The notes beneath the pieces are model-generated. The model was given only the letters and a program-made list of their open reading frames with translations. It was not told the origin of the DNA and made no database searches. This document shows, in pieces, positions 24,378 to 33,169 of a stretch of 36,744 nucleotides of DNA. Both the position numbers and the translations under genes were made by a program. Each line of letters opens with the position of its first letter. Position 1 is the first letter of the stretch. The stretch is taken from NCBI GenBank assembly GCA_036340235.1, contig JAYYZE010000034.1:1-36744 (forward strand), written 5' to 3'. The DNA is from GCA-2862585 sp036340235 (lineage in GTDB: Bacteria; Bacteroidota; Bacteroidia; Flavobacteriales; UBA7312).

Positions 24378-25751
24378 TTACTTTTTATATTGTTCACTAG
24401 ACGATTTAACAATTGTTTTTAATTCTGCTTGCGCTATGACTGGGAATGTTCTTGAATACAATAAAAACAGTACAAAGAAAAACCCAATGGATCCCACAAA
24501 GATTCCAATGTCCACAAAGGTGGGTGAGAACATGCTCCAACTTGAGGGCAGATAATCTCTGTGCAGGGATGTGACGATAATAACAAAACGCTCAAACCAC
24601 ATTCCAATATTTACAAACAATGCCAAGATGAAAGTAAATACAATATTGGTTCTTAATTTCTTAAACCACATAAGCTGAGGGGAGATGACATTACAGGTCA
24701 TCATACTCCAATAGGCCCACCAGTAAGGTCCCGTAGCCCGATTCAAAAAGGCATATTGTTCAAACTCTACACCTGAATACCACGCCATAAACAGCTCAGT
24801 CAAATAGGCAATTCCTACTAAGTTACCGGTCAACATAATAACAATATTCATGTACTCAACGTGTTTTACGGTAATGTAAGCTTCCAAACCAACCACTTTT
24901 CGCATCACTAGTAATAGGGTTTGTACCATGGCAAAGCCCGAAAATACAGCTCCTGCCACAAAGTAGGGCGGAAATATGGTTGTGTGCCAACCTGGTATAA
25001 CCGAAGTAGCAAAGTCAAAGGAAACGATGGAGTGTACTGAAAATACTAACGGGGTGGCTAAGCCAGCGAGCACAAGGGATACTTCCTCAAAGCGTTGCCA
25101 ATCTTTGGCGCGTCCACTCCAACCAAACGATAGTGTGCTGTATATCTTCTTTCGCAGTGGCCAATACTTTTCATTGATTTTATCTCTTATCATGGCAAAG
25201 TCAGGAATTAGACCAACATACCAAAATACTAATGATACCGAAAAGTAGGTTGAAATCGCAAACACATCCCAAAGTAATGGAGAGTTAAAGTTTACCCATA
25301 GTGAGCCAAAGGTGTTTGGAATAGGAAAAACAAAATAACCCAACCATGGTCGACCCATGTGTATAAGCGGAAACATAGCCGCTTGTACCACAGCAAAAAT
25401 GGTCATTGCCTCAGCAGAGCGGTTGATAGATAACCTCCACTTTTGTCTAAATAATAGTAACACGGCCGAGATGAGCGTTCCAGCATGACCAATACCTACC
25501 CACCACACAAAGTTGGTAATGTCCCATGCCCAACCGACAGTTTTGTTGAGACCCCAAACGCCAATCCCTGTACCTATAGTGTAACCGACCGAAAGAATCC
25601 ACCAAATAAACAAAACGACTGAAATTCCAAAAACAATCCACCACAACCTATTGGCTTTGGCTAGAACTGGTTTGGCCACATCGACTGTTATGTCATGATA
25701 ACTTTTGTTACCTAAGATTAAGGGTTCCCTTATGGGGCTTTCTTTTTGCAT
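24378..25751 (-). CDS. actC: Alternative complex III quinol-site subunit ActC (NrfD/PsrC type)
   Basis: This 457-residue polytopic protein has about ten helices. The pattern TVGWAWDITNFVWWVGIGHA followed by GTLISAVLLLFRQKWR, and PLIHMGRPW, belongs to the NrfD/PsrC family. ActC houses the quinol-oxidising site and contacts the iron-sulfur subunit ActB. It begins MQKESPIREPLILG and lies 10 nt after actB. No unusual residue was noted, and the length matches the family. Confidence 0.96.
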   Translation of the reverse strand: MQKESPIREPLILGNKSYHDITVDVAKPVLAKANRLWWIVFGISVVLFIWWILSVGYTIGTGIGVWGLNKTVGWAWDITNFVWWVGIGHAGTLISAVLLLFRQKWRLSINRSAEAMTIFAVVQAAMFPLIHMGRPWLGYFVFPIPNTFGSLWVNFNSPLLWDVFAISTYFSVSLVFWYVGLIPDFAMIRDKINEKYWPLRKKIYSTLSFGWSGRAKDWQRFEEVSLVLAGLATPLVFSVHSIVSFDFATSVIPGWHTTIFPPYFVAGAVFSGFAMVQTLLLVMRKVVGLEAYITVKHVEYMNIVIMLTGNLVGIAYLTELFMAWYSGVEFEQYAFLNRATGPYWWAYWSMMTCNVISPQLMWFKKLRTNIVFTFILALFVNIGMWFERFVIIVTSLHRDYLPSSWSMFSPTFVDIGIFVGSIGFFFVLFLLYSRTFPVIAQAELKTIVKSSSEQYKK

Positions 25752-25761
25752 AACTTATAAA

Positions 25762-28743
25762 TTAAGCTTTTCTATTTCTAATTTTTGTTTGATAGAATAC
25801 AGAAGGAGCAGTGTTTAATTCTTCAAGTAAATAATATTGTCTTTCGTCTTCTTTCAATTTTCTTACCTCGCTATTTTCGTCATTTACATCACCAAATACA
25901 AGGGCATTGGTAGAACAGGCAATAGAACATGCGGTTTGTGCGTCCTTGTCGCGTACTTTTCGTCCTTCGCGCTTAGCATCTAGCTTGGTTTTTTGAATCA
26001 TTTGTATGCACATACTACACTTTTCCATCACACCACGAACTCTAACGGTAACATCAGGGTTGAGCACCATTTTACCTAGATCATCGTTCATGTTGTAGTC
26101 AAAGGCGTCGTTTTCTGCATAGTTAAACCAATTGAATCGACGCACCTTATAAGGGCAGTTGTTGGCACAGTATCGCGTACCAACGCATCGGTTATAAGCC
26201 ATATGATTTTGCCCTTCAGCACTGTGCGAAGTAGCCGCAACTGGACATACCGTTTCGCATGGGGCATGATTACAGTGCTGACACATCACCGGCTGAAAGG
26301 CAACATCAGGATTTTCTGATGGCACCTCCATTGCTTTGTATTTAGATACAGAACCTATACCCTGTTCTTCAGCAATCTCTTCGGTCATATCACTGGAGTA
26401 GTATCTATCGATTCGTAGCCAGTGCATGTCGCGACTTTTGCGTATCTCTTCTTTCCCAACAACAGGGACATTGTTTTCGGAATGGCAAGCCACCACGCAA
26501 GCGTTACAACCTGTACAGGAGGTTAAGTCTATTGATAAATTCCAAAAATGACCCGTTTCATGATCAAATTCTTTCCAAAGACTCACTTCGTCGGCAAATA
26601 GCTTTCCTTTGTGAGTGTCAAACGTGATATCCGGGTTTCCTGCTTTAGGGTTTTTGATGTAATCAGAAAGGGTGGTTTCTTTAATGAGCGATCTACCCAT
26701 CATGGTATGGTGCAACTGAACAGATGCAAAACCATGCTCTCCTTCCATTTTTTCTATCTTCACATTGGATGCTACTAAGTCATTATTAGTAATAAGAGGG
26801 TAGGCATTTACCCCAACACCATCACCGACTTTTCCTGAAGATGTTCGTCCGTATCCAAGAGCTAAACCAATAGTCCCACTGGCCTGGCCTGGTTGAATCA
26901 GCACAGGCACATTCTCAATAGTCGTATCGCCTACTGTTAATCGAACGACATTACCATCCATAGAACCGTCCGAATTGTTCCAGTTGCTTAATCCATTCTC
27001 TCTTGCCGTAGATGCTGAGATGGTGATATAGTTATCCCAACACGCTCTTGTTATGGGGTCGGGCAATTCTTGTAACCATGGGTTATTAGCTTGTGTGCCA
27101 TCACCCAATGAATTTGATTGGTATAATGCTAACTCTAAATCGCTTGACTTATTGTAAATAGACTCTACATTGCCAGCAAATGGTGTGGTAGATATAGTTT
27201 TATCAGAGATAGAGGCCATGCCGTCATGCAGAGCTTTAGTCCACGAGGTTTTTGCTCTCCAATATTGTTTCAAATAGCTGTAATAATCGTTATCGCTGGC
27301 TGTCCATTTGAGCATGGAGTCTTGAAACTGACGACTATCGAATAATGGCTGAATGGTGGGCTGTACGAATGAAACCTGGCCTTTATTGATTTGTGCATCG
27401 CCCCAACTTTCTAGAAAGTGTCTGTCAGGACAAATATACTCCACATGTTGTGAAGTTTCATCCATAGTCATAGATGTTGAAACGCATAGCGCAACCTTTT
27501 TTAGCCCGTTGTTAAATTCTGTTGCGTTTGACAAGGTGTATGATGGGTTAACACCACTCATAATAAGCGCGCTAACATTGCCTGAGTTCATATCTTTGAC
27601 TAACTGGTCAACGGATTTGTCGTCTCCAGATTTGATATAGCAAGGTGTTTCTATGTCTATGGTATTGCCATAATTAGAAAGCTTATCGTTTATGGCGTTG
27701 ACCATAATTTGAACATTTTTATCATTGCTGTCGCAAATAACTAATGAACTTCCTTTGGCATCCATTAATTCGCCATGTAACAACTCTATCTTTGAGTCAG
27801 GTCTAGCATTACCCACTATAGACTTATAAAGGCTTTCAAGTAGTCGTAACTTCTCAGATGGTTTTACAGGTATTCTAACATCAGCATTTGAGCCGCTTAG
27901 ACTCATATTTGTTTCAATTTGAAAGTGACGAGACATACTTCCACTTTTGGGGTTTCTGTTAGCTGCATATTGCTTGTCAAAACCTAGGTTTAGCCAACTA
28001 CCTAAAAAATCAGCTCCAAAAGAGGCAATGACAGCAGCTTTGTCAAAATGATAGCTTGGCAATGCTCTTACCGAGAATGAAGCTTGGTTTGCGTCTAACA
28101 TACCTTGGTATGAAATGGCGTCATATTGGATATGCTTGGCGCTATACTTATCACAAAAACCATTGATTATGTCTTGTGTCGTTGGGCTAATTATCGTGTT
28201 AGTTAGTACGACTACTTGTCCATCTGTGCTTTCCAGTTTAGCAAGGATTTCTTGGTCTATCTGAGACCAAGAGACTGGCTGGCCACTTTTCATAGCACCC
28301 TTTAATCGGTATGAATCGTACAATGACAATACTGAAGATATGACTCTAGCGTTTGGGCCATTGTGAGAGAGGTCGTTTGCTTTGATAAAGATTGGTCGTC
28401 CTTCACGTGTTTTTACTAATACATTAGCAAAATCGTTTCCATCATAATAGGTTGATGAATACCAATTAGCAACACCAGGTGTTATCTCTTCAGGTTTTAC
28501 AACGTATGGAATCGATTTAACTACTGGTGTTTCGCAAGCCGCCAAGGTAGCAGCAGCAGTACTAAAACCTAAAAACTTAAGGAAGTCTCTACGAGATGTG
28601 GTCGACTCTGATAGCGTTTTTTCATCTCCCAAAAATTCTTCAGTAGGAATTTCCTCTGCAAATTCATTATGTTTGAGGTTTTCGACAAGCGGATCGTTAG
28701 CGAGTTCAGCTAATCCTTTCCAGTATTTTTTTTGCTTAGTCAT
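25762..28743 (-). CDS. actB: Alternative complex III molybdopterin-like/iron-sulfur subunit ActB
   Basis: This 993-residue protein has an N-terminal twin-arginine segment, SRRDFLKFLGFSTAAATLAA (Arg51-Arg52), followed by Cys70, so export through Tat with lipid anchoring is likely. The large first part (to about residue 735) resembles molybdopterin oxidoreductases but is a cofactor-free relic in this family. The second part has four Cys clusters: CTGCNACVVACH, CQHCNHAPCETVCP, CVGTRYCANNCP and CSMCIQ with CSIACS. These give the expected three [4Fe-4S] and one [3Fe-4S] centres that wire quinol oxidation to the haem subunit. It lies 27 nt after actA. Confidence 0.96.
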   Translation of the reverse strand: MTKQKKYWKGLAELANDPLVENLKHNEFAEEIPTEEFLGDEKTLSESTTSRRDFLKFLGFSTAAATLAACETPVVKSIPYVVKPEEITPGVANWYSSTYYDGNDFANVLVKTREGRPIFIKANDLSHNGPNARVISSVLSLYDSYRLKGAMKSGQPVSWSQIDQEILAKLESTDGQVVVLTNTIISPTTQDIINGFCDKYSAKHIQYDAISYQGMLDANQASFSVRALPSYHFDKAAVIASFGADFLGSWLNLGFDKQYAANRNPKSGSMSRHFQIETNMSLSGSNADVRIPVKPSEKLRLLESLYKSIVGNARPDSKIELLHGELMDAKGSSLVICDSNDKNVQIMVNAINDKLSNYGNTIDIETPCYIKSGDDKSVDQLVKDMNSGNVSALIMSGVNPSYTLSNATEFNNGLKKVALCVSTSMTMDETSQHVEYICPDRHFLESWGDAQINKGQVSFVQPTIQPLFDSRQFQDSMLKWTASDNDYYSYLKQYWRAKTSWTKALHDGMASISDKTISTTPFAGNVESIYNKSSDLELALYQSNSLGDGTQANNPWLQELPDPITRACWDNYITISASTARENGLSNWNNSDGSMDGNVVRLTVGDTTIENVPVLIQPGQASGTIGLALGYGRTSSGKVGDGVGVNAYPLITNNDLVASNVKIEKMEGEHGFASVQLHHTMMGRSLIKETTLSDYIKNPKAGNPDITFDTHKGKLFADEVSLWKEFDHETGHFWNLSIDLTSCTGCNACVVACHSENNVPVVGKEEIRKSRDMHWLRIDRYYSSDMTEEIAEEQGIGSVSKYKAMEVPSENPDVAFQPVMCQHCNHAPCETVCPVAATSHSAEGQNHMAYNRCVGTRYCANNCPYKVRRFNWFNYAENDAFDYNMNDDLGKMVLNPDVTVRVRGVMEKCSMCIQMIQKTKLDAKREGRKVRDKDAQTACSIACSTNALVFGDVNDENSEVRKLKEDERQYYLLEELNTAPSVFYQTKIRNRKA

Positions 28744-28770
28744 ATTCTTATTACTAAATTATGTTCTTGG

Positions 28771-30006
28771 CTAGTAGTGACACTTTCCACATTCTAAACC
28801 GCCAATAGCTTCTACATTAAAGGTTTCTCCAGGATGATTTTCCTTGAACCTAGCGTGCATTTCTTGATAGTAGTCGTTGTCGGCTGCTTGGACTTCTGTT
28901 TGTCGGTGACAGTCTATACACCATCCCATTGTCAAGCTAGCATGTTGTTCTAAAACTTCCATTTCTTCTACTGGCCCATGACATTCTTGACATTCTAAGC
29001 CCCCCGCCACCACGTGCTGAGCGTGGTTGAAATACGCTAGGTCTGGCAAGTTGTGAATACGTACCCATTTTATTGGTTTTTCTTCATAACCTTCAATATA
29101 TCTTCCTTTTTCTGGGTCGAAACCTACAGCATCGTATATTTTTTGAATTTCTGCCTTACCAGATGGCCCTTCATTGATGTATGTATGGCAGTTCATACAT
29201 ACGTTTGCAGAGGGTATAGCAGCAGATTTACCGTGTCGCGCAGAATGGTGGCAATAGTTACAATCAACACCATTGATGCCAGCGTGTAATTCATGAGAAA
29301 AAGCAATAGGTTGTTCGGGCTTGTATCCTTGGGTAACACCAACATTGGTCATTAAATTCCAGGCAGAGTTAGCTCCAAAAATAGCTATTACTACAACTGT
29401 CAAAACGACAAGGGGCTTACGATCAAGATAAGCGTTTATGAGTCCTATTACCGAAGTAAAGAAATCTTCGGGATTCTCTCCAGAAACATGTTTAAGCGTG
29501 TTTTTCACTTTCCACAAGCCAGCTACAACTAGTAATAGAATAATAGCTATGGATAGTATAATGTAGTCCTTAGTTTTAGAGTCATCGACATCAAGCACAA
29601 GACCATCTGCTGAGGCTACAGCAACAGGTGCCGCTTTTTGTGGTGCTTCTTCAATGTATGCCAAAATATTTCGCACATCGTCGTCAGAAAAGTAAGGAAA
29701 GGCCGTCATCGGAGATTTATTATATTCTTCGTAGATGGCAATAGCATCAGGATCTCCTGAAGCAATCATTTCTGCTGAATTTTTGATCCATTTGATTAGC
29801 CAGTCTTCCGAATACTTATCACTTACGCCCCTCAGCGCAGGGCCAATTAGCTTGTTATCGATTTGGTGACAAGCGGTACAATTTGCTTTATATAATTTTT
29901 CACCATCTTCTATATTTTGCGTGAGAGCAATTTTAGAAAAAGAAAAAAGAATAACAACAACTACTAGAGAGGTAAGGAAATTTTGGAGTCTAATAAATTT
30001 AGCCAT
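28771..30006 (-). CDS. actA: Alternative complex III haem subunit ActA with extra N-terminal cytochrome c domain
   Basis: This 411-residue protein has a signal/anchor segment at about residues 9-30, then a class I cytochrome c domain with CTACH (Cys43-His47) and Met100 as likely axial ligand. Membrane segments follow at about 148-167 and 198-214. The ActA pentahaem region has CNYCH (249-253), CMNCH (270-274), CQECH (339-343), CIDCH (363-367) and CGKCH (406-410), the last one residue from the end. So there are six haem sites instead of five. The fused domain may act as the electron exit toward the oxidase encoded downstream. It is the first gene of the act-cox operon, with a -7 box about 36 nt upstream. 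Confidence 0.95.
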   Translation of the reverse strand: MAKFIRLQNFLTSLVVVVILFSFSKIALTQNIEDGEKLYKANCTACHQIDNKLIGPALRGVSDKYSEDWLIKWIKNSAEMIASGDPDAIAIYEEYNKSPMTAFPYFSDDDVRNILAYIEEAPQKAAPVAVASADGLVLDVDDSKTKDYIILSIAIILLLVVAGLWKVKNTLKHVSGENPEDFFTSVIGLINAYLDRKPLVVLTVVVIAIFGANSAWNLMTNVGVTQGYKPEQPIAFSHELHAGINGVDCNYCHHSARHGKSAAIPSANVCMNCHTYINEGPSGKAEIQKIYDAVGFDPEKGRYIEGYEEKPIKWVRIHNLPDLAYFNHAQHVVAGGLECQECHGPVEEMEVLEQHASLTMGWCIDCHRQTEVQAADNDYYQEMHARFKENHPGETFNVEAIGGLECGKCHY

Positions 30007-30041
30007 GTTTTAAAATAATCGTCATCAAAATGTAACTACAA

Positions 30042-30049
30042 CAAATGTA
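30042..30049 (-). promoter_or_regulatory. -7 box TACATTTG for the act-cox operon
   Basis: The minus strand reads TACATTTG, a full TAnnTTTG match. The start site would be near 30036, with a leader of about 30 nt before actA. The same octamer precedes rimP. A -33 TTG is not evident. The 183-nt gap to the divergent SPOR gene holds only this box, the one facing the other way (30178-30185) and AT-rich sequence. Confidence 0.55.
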
Positions 30050-30177
30050 AACTATTCCACTATTTTTAACATAAGTAATAATAAAATTTCGCAACAATTT
30101 ATACTGGTTCTAAATAATGTTTTTTCAGTCAAATTAAGCGCATCAATGAGGCCAACAAGTAACTTGTTGAAAAATAG

Positions 30178-30185
30178 TATCTTTG
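30178..30185 (+). promoter_or_regulatory. -7 box TATCTTTG for the SPOR-domain gene
   Basis: TATCTTTG matches TAnnTTTG. Only 4 nt separate it from the ATG at 30190, so the message is predicted to be leaderless. A TTG at 30164-30166 is too close to serve as -33. Confidence 0.5.
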
Positions 30186-30189
30186 CTAT

Positions 30190-30600
30190 ATGAAATTTGT
30201 TGTTTCTTTGATAGCATTTATGTTGGTTTCTGACTGTTCATACTCTCAAAATATTACCTTTAATGAATTGAATGATGAACGAATTGACAGTTTGTTAGAC
30301 AGAAGCGTAAAAATTAACCGCTTAGAAAATGGAGTGGCTGGCTATAGAGTACAGATTCATCATAACCAAAGTCAGAGCAGAGATGATTCACAAAAGTTTC
30401 GGGCCAAGTTCGCTAACGACTTTCCTATTTATAAGACGTATCTTGAATATAAAGCTCCGTATTATAAAATTCAGATTGGAAATTTTATCACTAAACTAGA
30501 GGCCTTCAGAGTTCAAAGAGAAATTAGCAAAAAATACAGAGGGTCTTATATTGTTCCAACATTCGTTCAGTATGAGGCGTTAAGTGATCTATCAGAGTGA
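30190..30600 (+). CDS. SPOR-domain exported protein
   Basis: This 136-residue protein has a signal peptide over about residues 1-19 (cleaved near SDCSYSQ). The rest is mostly one SPOR-like domain: GYRVQIHHNQ (residues 51-60) is its first strand, and YYKIQIGNFITKLEA (about 91-105) with a following helix is its repeat half. SPOR domains bind denuded glycan strands of peptidoglycan, often at division sites. A Cys sits in the signal end (SDC) but lacks a good lipobox. The gene is divergent from actA and convergent with infB, with a 9-nt overlap of the coding ends. A SPOR gene between infB and the act operon is a familiar Bacteroidota arrangement. Confidence 0.82.
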   Translation: MKFVVSLIAFMLVSDCSYSQNITFNELNDERIDSLLDRSVKINRLENGVAGYRVQIHHNQSQSRDDSQKFRAKFANDFPIYKTYLEYKAPYYKIQIGNFITKLEAFRVQREISKKYRGSYIVPTFVQYEALSDLSE

Positions 30601-33159
30601 TTTTTTTACTTCTACTTCTTCATACCCCTCTACAACATCTCCAACTTTTATATCATTGTAATTACTGATGCTTAGGCCGCATTCGTACCCTGAAGATACT
30701 TCTTTCACGTCGTCCTTGAATCGCTTAAGTGTAGCCAAACTTCCAGAGTAAATAACGATACCATCACGTATCAATCTAATTTTGGTATTTCTTGTAACTT
30801 TACCATCTAATACATAACAGCCAGCAATAGTGCCTACTTTGGATATCTTAAATGTTTCGCGAATTTCGATATTACAGACAACCTTTTCTTCAATATCGGG
30901 CGACAGCATGCCTTCCATTGCTTTTTCTAATTCTTCAATGGCGTTGTATATAACAGAATATAGACGTATGTCTATTTGTTCTTTTTCTGCCAATTTTCTA
31001 GCATTAACTGACGGCCTTACCTGGAAGCCAATTATGATGGCGTCGGATGCCGTGGCCAACATAACGTCAGATTCAGAAATTTGACCAACGGACTTATGTA
31101 TAATATTTACAGCTATCTGATCGGTAGAAAGTTTTTGCAGGGAATCAGACAGGGCTTCTATGGAACCATCGACATCCCCTTTGATGATGATATTTAGTTC
31201 TTTGAAGTCACCGAGCGCTAGCCGTCTTCCGATTTCGTCCAAGGTGATGTGCTTTTGTGTTCTTACTCCTTGCTCTCTTTGCAACTGCATTCGCTTGGCA
31301 GCAATATTTTTGGCTTCACGTTCGTCGTCCATAACATTAAACTTATCGCCTGCTTGGGCAGCACCATTCAATCCTAACAGAACGGCGGGCGATGATGGAC
31401 CGGCATTTTCTTTTTTGTTTTCTCTTTCGTCTAATAACGCTTTAACTTTTCCAGAGAAACAGCCAGCTAAAACATAGTCTCCGACTTTAAGAGTACCAGA
31501 TTGTACGAGTATGGTTGTTAGGTATCCTTTGCCTTTGTCGAGGGATGCTTCAATGACCGTTCCAATGGCATTTTTATTTGGGTTTGCCTTAAGCTCCTGA
31601 AGCTCTGCCTCTAATAATACTTTTTCTAGTAGTTCAGAAATTCCTTGTCCTGTTTTGGCAGATATTTCCTGTGACTGGTATTTTCCTCCCCAGTCTTCTA
31701 ATAGTATGTTTTCGTTGGCCAATTGTTCCTTTATCTTGTCAGGATTAGCGGTTTCTCTATCAATTTTGTTAATAGCGAATACCATTGGTACACCGGCTGC
31801 TTGAGCGTGACTTATGGCTTCTTTAGTTTGAGGCATCACTTGGTCATCAGCAGCAACCACTATTACAACGACGTCAGTAACTTGAGCACCCCGAGCTCTC
31901 ATAGCTGTGAAAGCCTCGTGTCCAGGTGTATCTAGAAAAGTAATCTTTTTATCGTTTAAACTTACCTCATATGCTCCAACGTGTTGGGTGATTCCTCCAG
32001 CTTCACCGCTTATTACATTAGCGTCTCTTATATAATCAAGAAGAGACGTTTTCCCGTGATCTACGTGTCCCATAACAGTCACTATAGGAGCGCGCGGTTC
32101 TAAATTTTCTTCTGTATCTACTTCTTGCTGTATGGATTCTTGTACTTCAGCCCCTACAAATTCAACAGTGAATCCAAACTCTTCGGAAAGTATTGATATG
32201 GTTTCAGCGTCCAAACGTTGGTTTTGTGTGACCATCATTCCTAATGAAAAACAAGCTGAGATTATTTGATTGGGCTGTATGCTCATCAATTGTGCTAGCT
32301 CTGCTGTAGTTACAAATTCTGTAACTTGTATGGTTTTGCTTTGCTCTTCGTTTTTAATTTGATCTATCTCTTCCTGCTCTTTTCTAGCCAGTCGTTTTTC
32401 TCTTCTAATTTTTGCTGCTTTATTTTTTCCACCACCCTGAAGCTTTGCTAGATTTTCTCTTACTTGTTTTTGAATTTCTTCAGCGTTTAGCTCTAGCTTG
32501 TTAGGCGTTCTTGGTGTTGACTTTTTACTTTGATTGCTCTCTTTTATTACTCGTCTTCTTTTTTTCTTTGTCTCTACCTTGGATGAGGAGGACGCAATGG
32601 GTGTTTTCTTTTTGGGCTTATCAAACTTAGATAAGTCAATTTTTTCAGAATTGACTATAGTTGGCCCCTCTATTTTTTTGGCTTTTGCTCTGATTATTGT
32701 TGATGAGGTTTGTTCTTGGGGGGAGGTGGTGGTTACCTCTGATTTTGGGCTAGCATGCTGACTAGCTGCGTCATCTGACGGCTCTGTTTTTTCGGTTTTT
32801 AGTTCCGACTTACTATCTTTAGTTTTGGACTGACCACTAGTTGCTTGAAGTTCGTCAACACCCAATTTAGAAACAATTTTTAACCCTTCAATTTTTGCAG
32901 ATGATCTAACGATTGATTCTGATTCTTCTTTAGGTTGTTCATTTGATTCTGACTCCGCTTTTTTTAGCTCTTTTGCCTCGGCCTTAACCTTTTTGTCCGG
33001 CTGATACTCCTCAACTAAAACATCGTACGTTTTAGGTGATATTTTTGAATTACGGTTCAAATTATCAACTCCCTTGGTTTCCAAAAATTCTAATATGGTA
33101 TCAACACCAACATTAAACTCCTTGGCCACTTTAGATATCCTTTGAGGTACTCCTGACAT
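30592..33159 (-). CDS. infB: Translation initiation factor IF-2
   Basis: This 855-residue protein brings initiator fMet-tRNA to the ribosome. The IF2_N helix-turn segment (QRISKVAKEFNVGVDTILEF, residues 6-25) comes first. A long charged linker rich in Lys, Glu and Ser (about 55-275) and a second IF2_N-like segment (about 282-335) follow. The GTPase domain has G1 GHVDHGKT (364-371), G2 GGITQHVG (388-395), G3 DTPGH (410-414) and G4 NKID (464-467). Domains II, III and IV follow to the end. No second internal start is needed to explain the frame. It lies 10 nt after nusA and overlaps the convergent SPOR gene by 9 nt. Confidence 0.98.
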   Translation of the reverse strand: MSGVPQRISKVAKEFNVGVDTILEFLETKGVDNLNRNSKISPKTYDVLVEEYQPDKKVKAEAKELKKAESESNEQPKEESESIVRSSAKIEGLKIVSKLGVDELQATSGQSKTKDSKSELKTEKTEPSDDAASQHASPKSEVTTTSPQEQTSSTIIRAKAKKIEGPTIVNSEKIDLSKFDKPKKKTPIASSSSKVETKKKRRRVIKESNQSKKSTPRTPNKLELNAEEIQKQVRENLAKLQGGGKNKAAKIRREKRLARKEQEEIDQIKNEEQSKTIQVTEFVTTAELAQLMSIQPNQIISACFSLGMMVTQNQRLDAETISILSEEFGFTVEFVGAEVQESIQQEVDTEENLEPRAPIVTVMGHVDHGKTSLLDYIRDANVISGEAGGITQHVGAYEVSLNDKKITFLDTPGHEAFTAMRARGAQVTDVVVIVVAADDQVMPQTKEAISHAQAAGVPMVFAINKIDRETANPDKIKEQLANENILLEDWGGKYQSQEISAKTGQGISELLEKVLLEAELQELKANPNKNAIGTVIEASLDKGKGYLTTILVQSGTLKVGDYVLAGCFSGKVKALLDERENKKENAGPSSPAVLLGLNGAAQAGDKFNVMDDEREAKNIAAKRMQLQREQGVRTQKHITLDEIGRRLALGDFKELNIIIKGDVDGSIEALSDSLQKLSTDQIAVNIIHKSVGQISESDVMLATASDAIIIGFQVRPSVNARKLAEKEQIDIRLYSVIYNAIEELEKAMEGMLSPDIEEKVVCNIEIRETFKISKVGTIAGCYVLDGKVTRNTKIRLIRDGIVIYSGSLATLKRFKDDVKEVSSGYECGLSISNYNDIKVGDVVEGYEEVEVKKSL

Positions 33160-33169
33160 AGTTTACATT

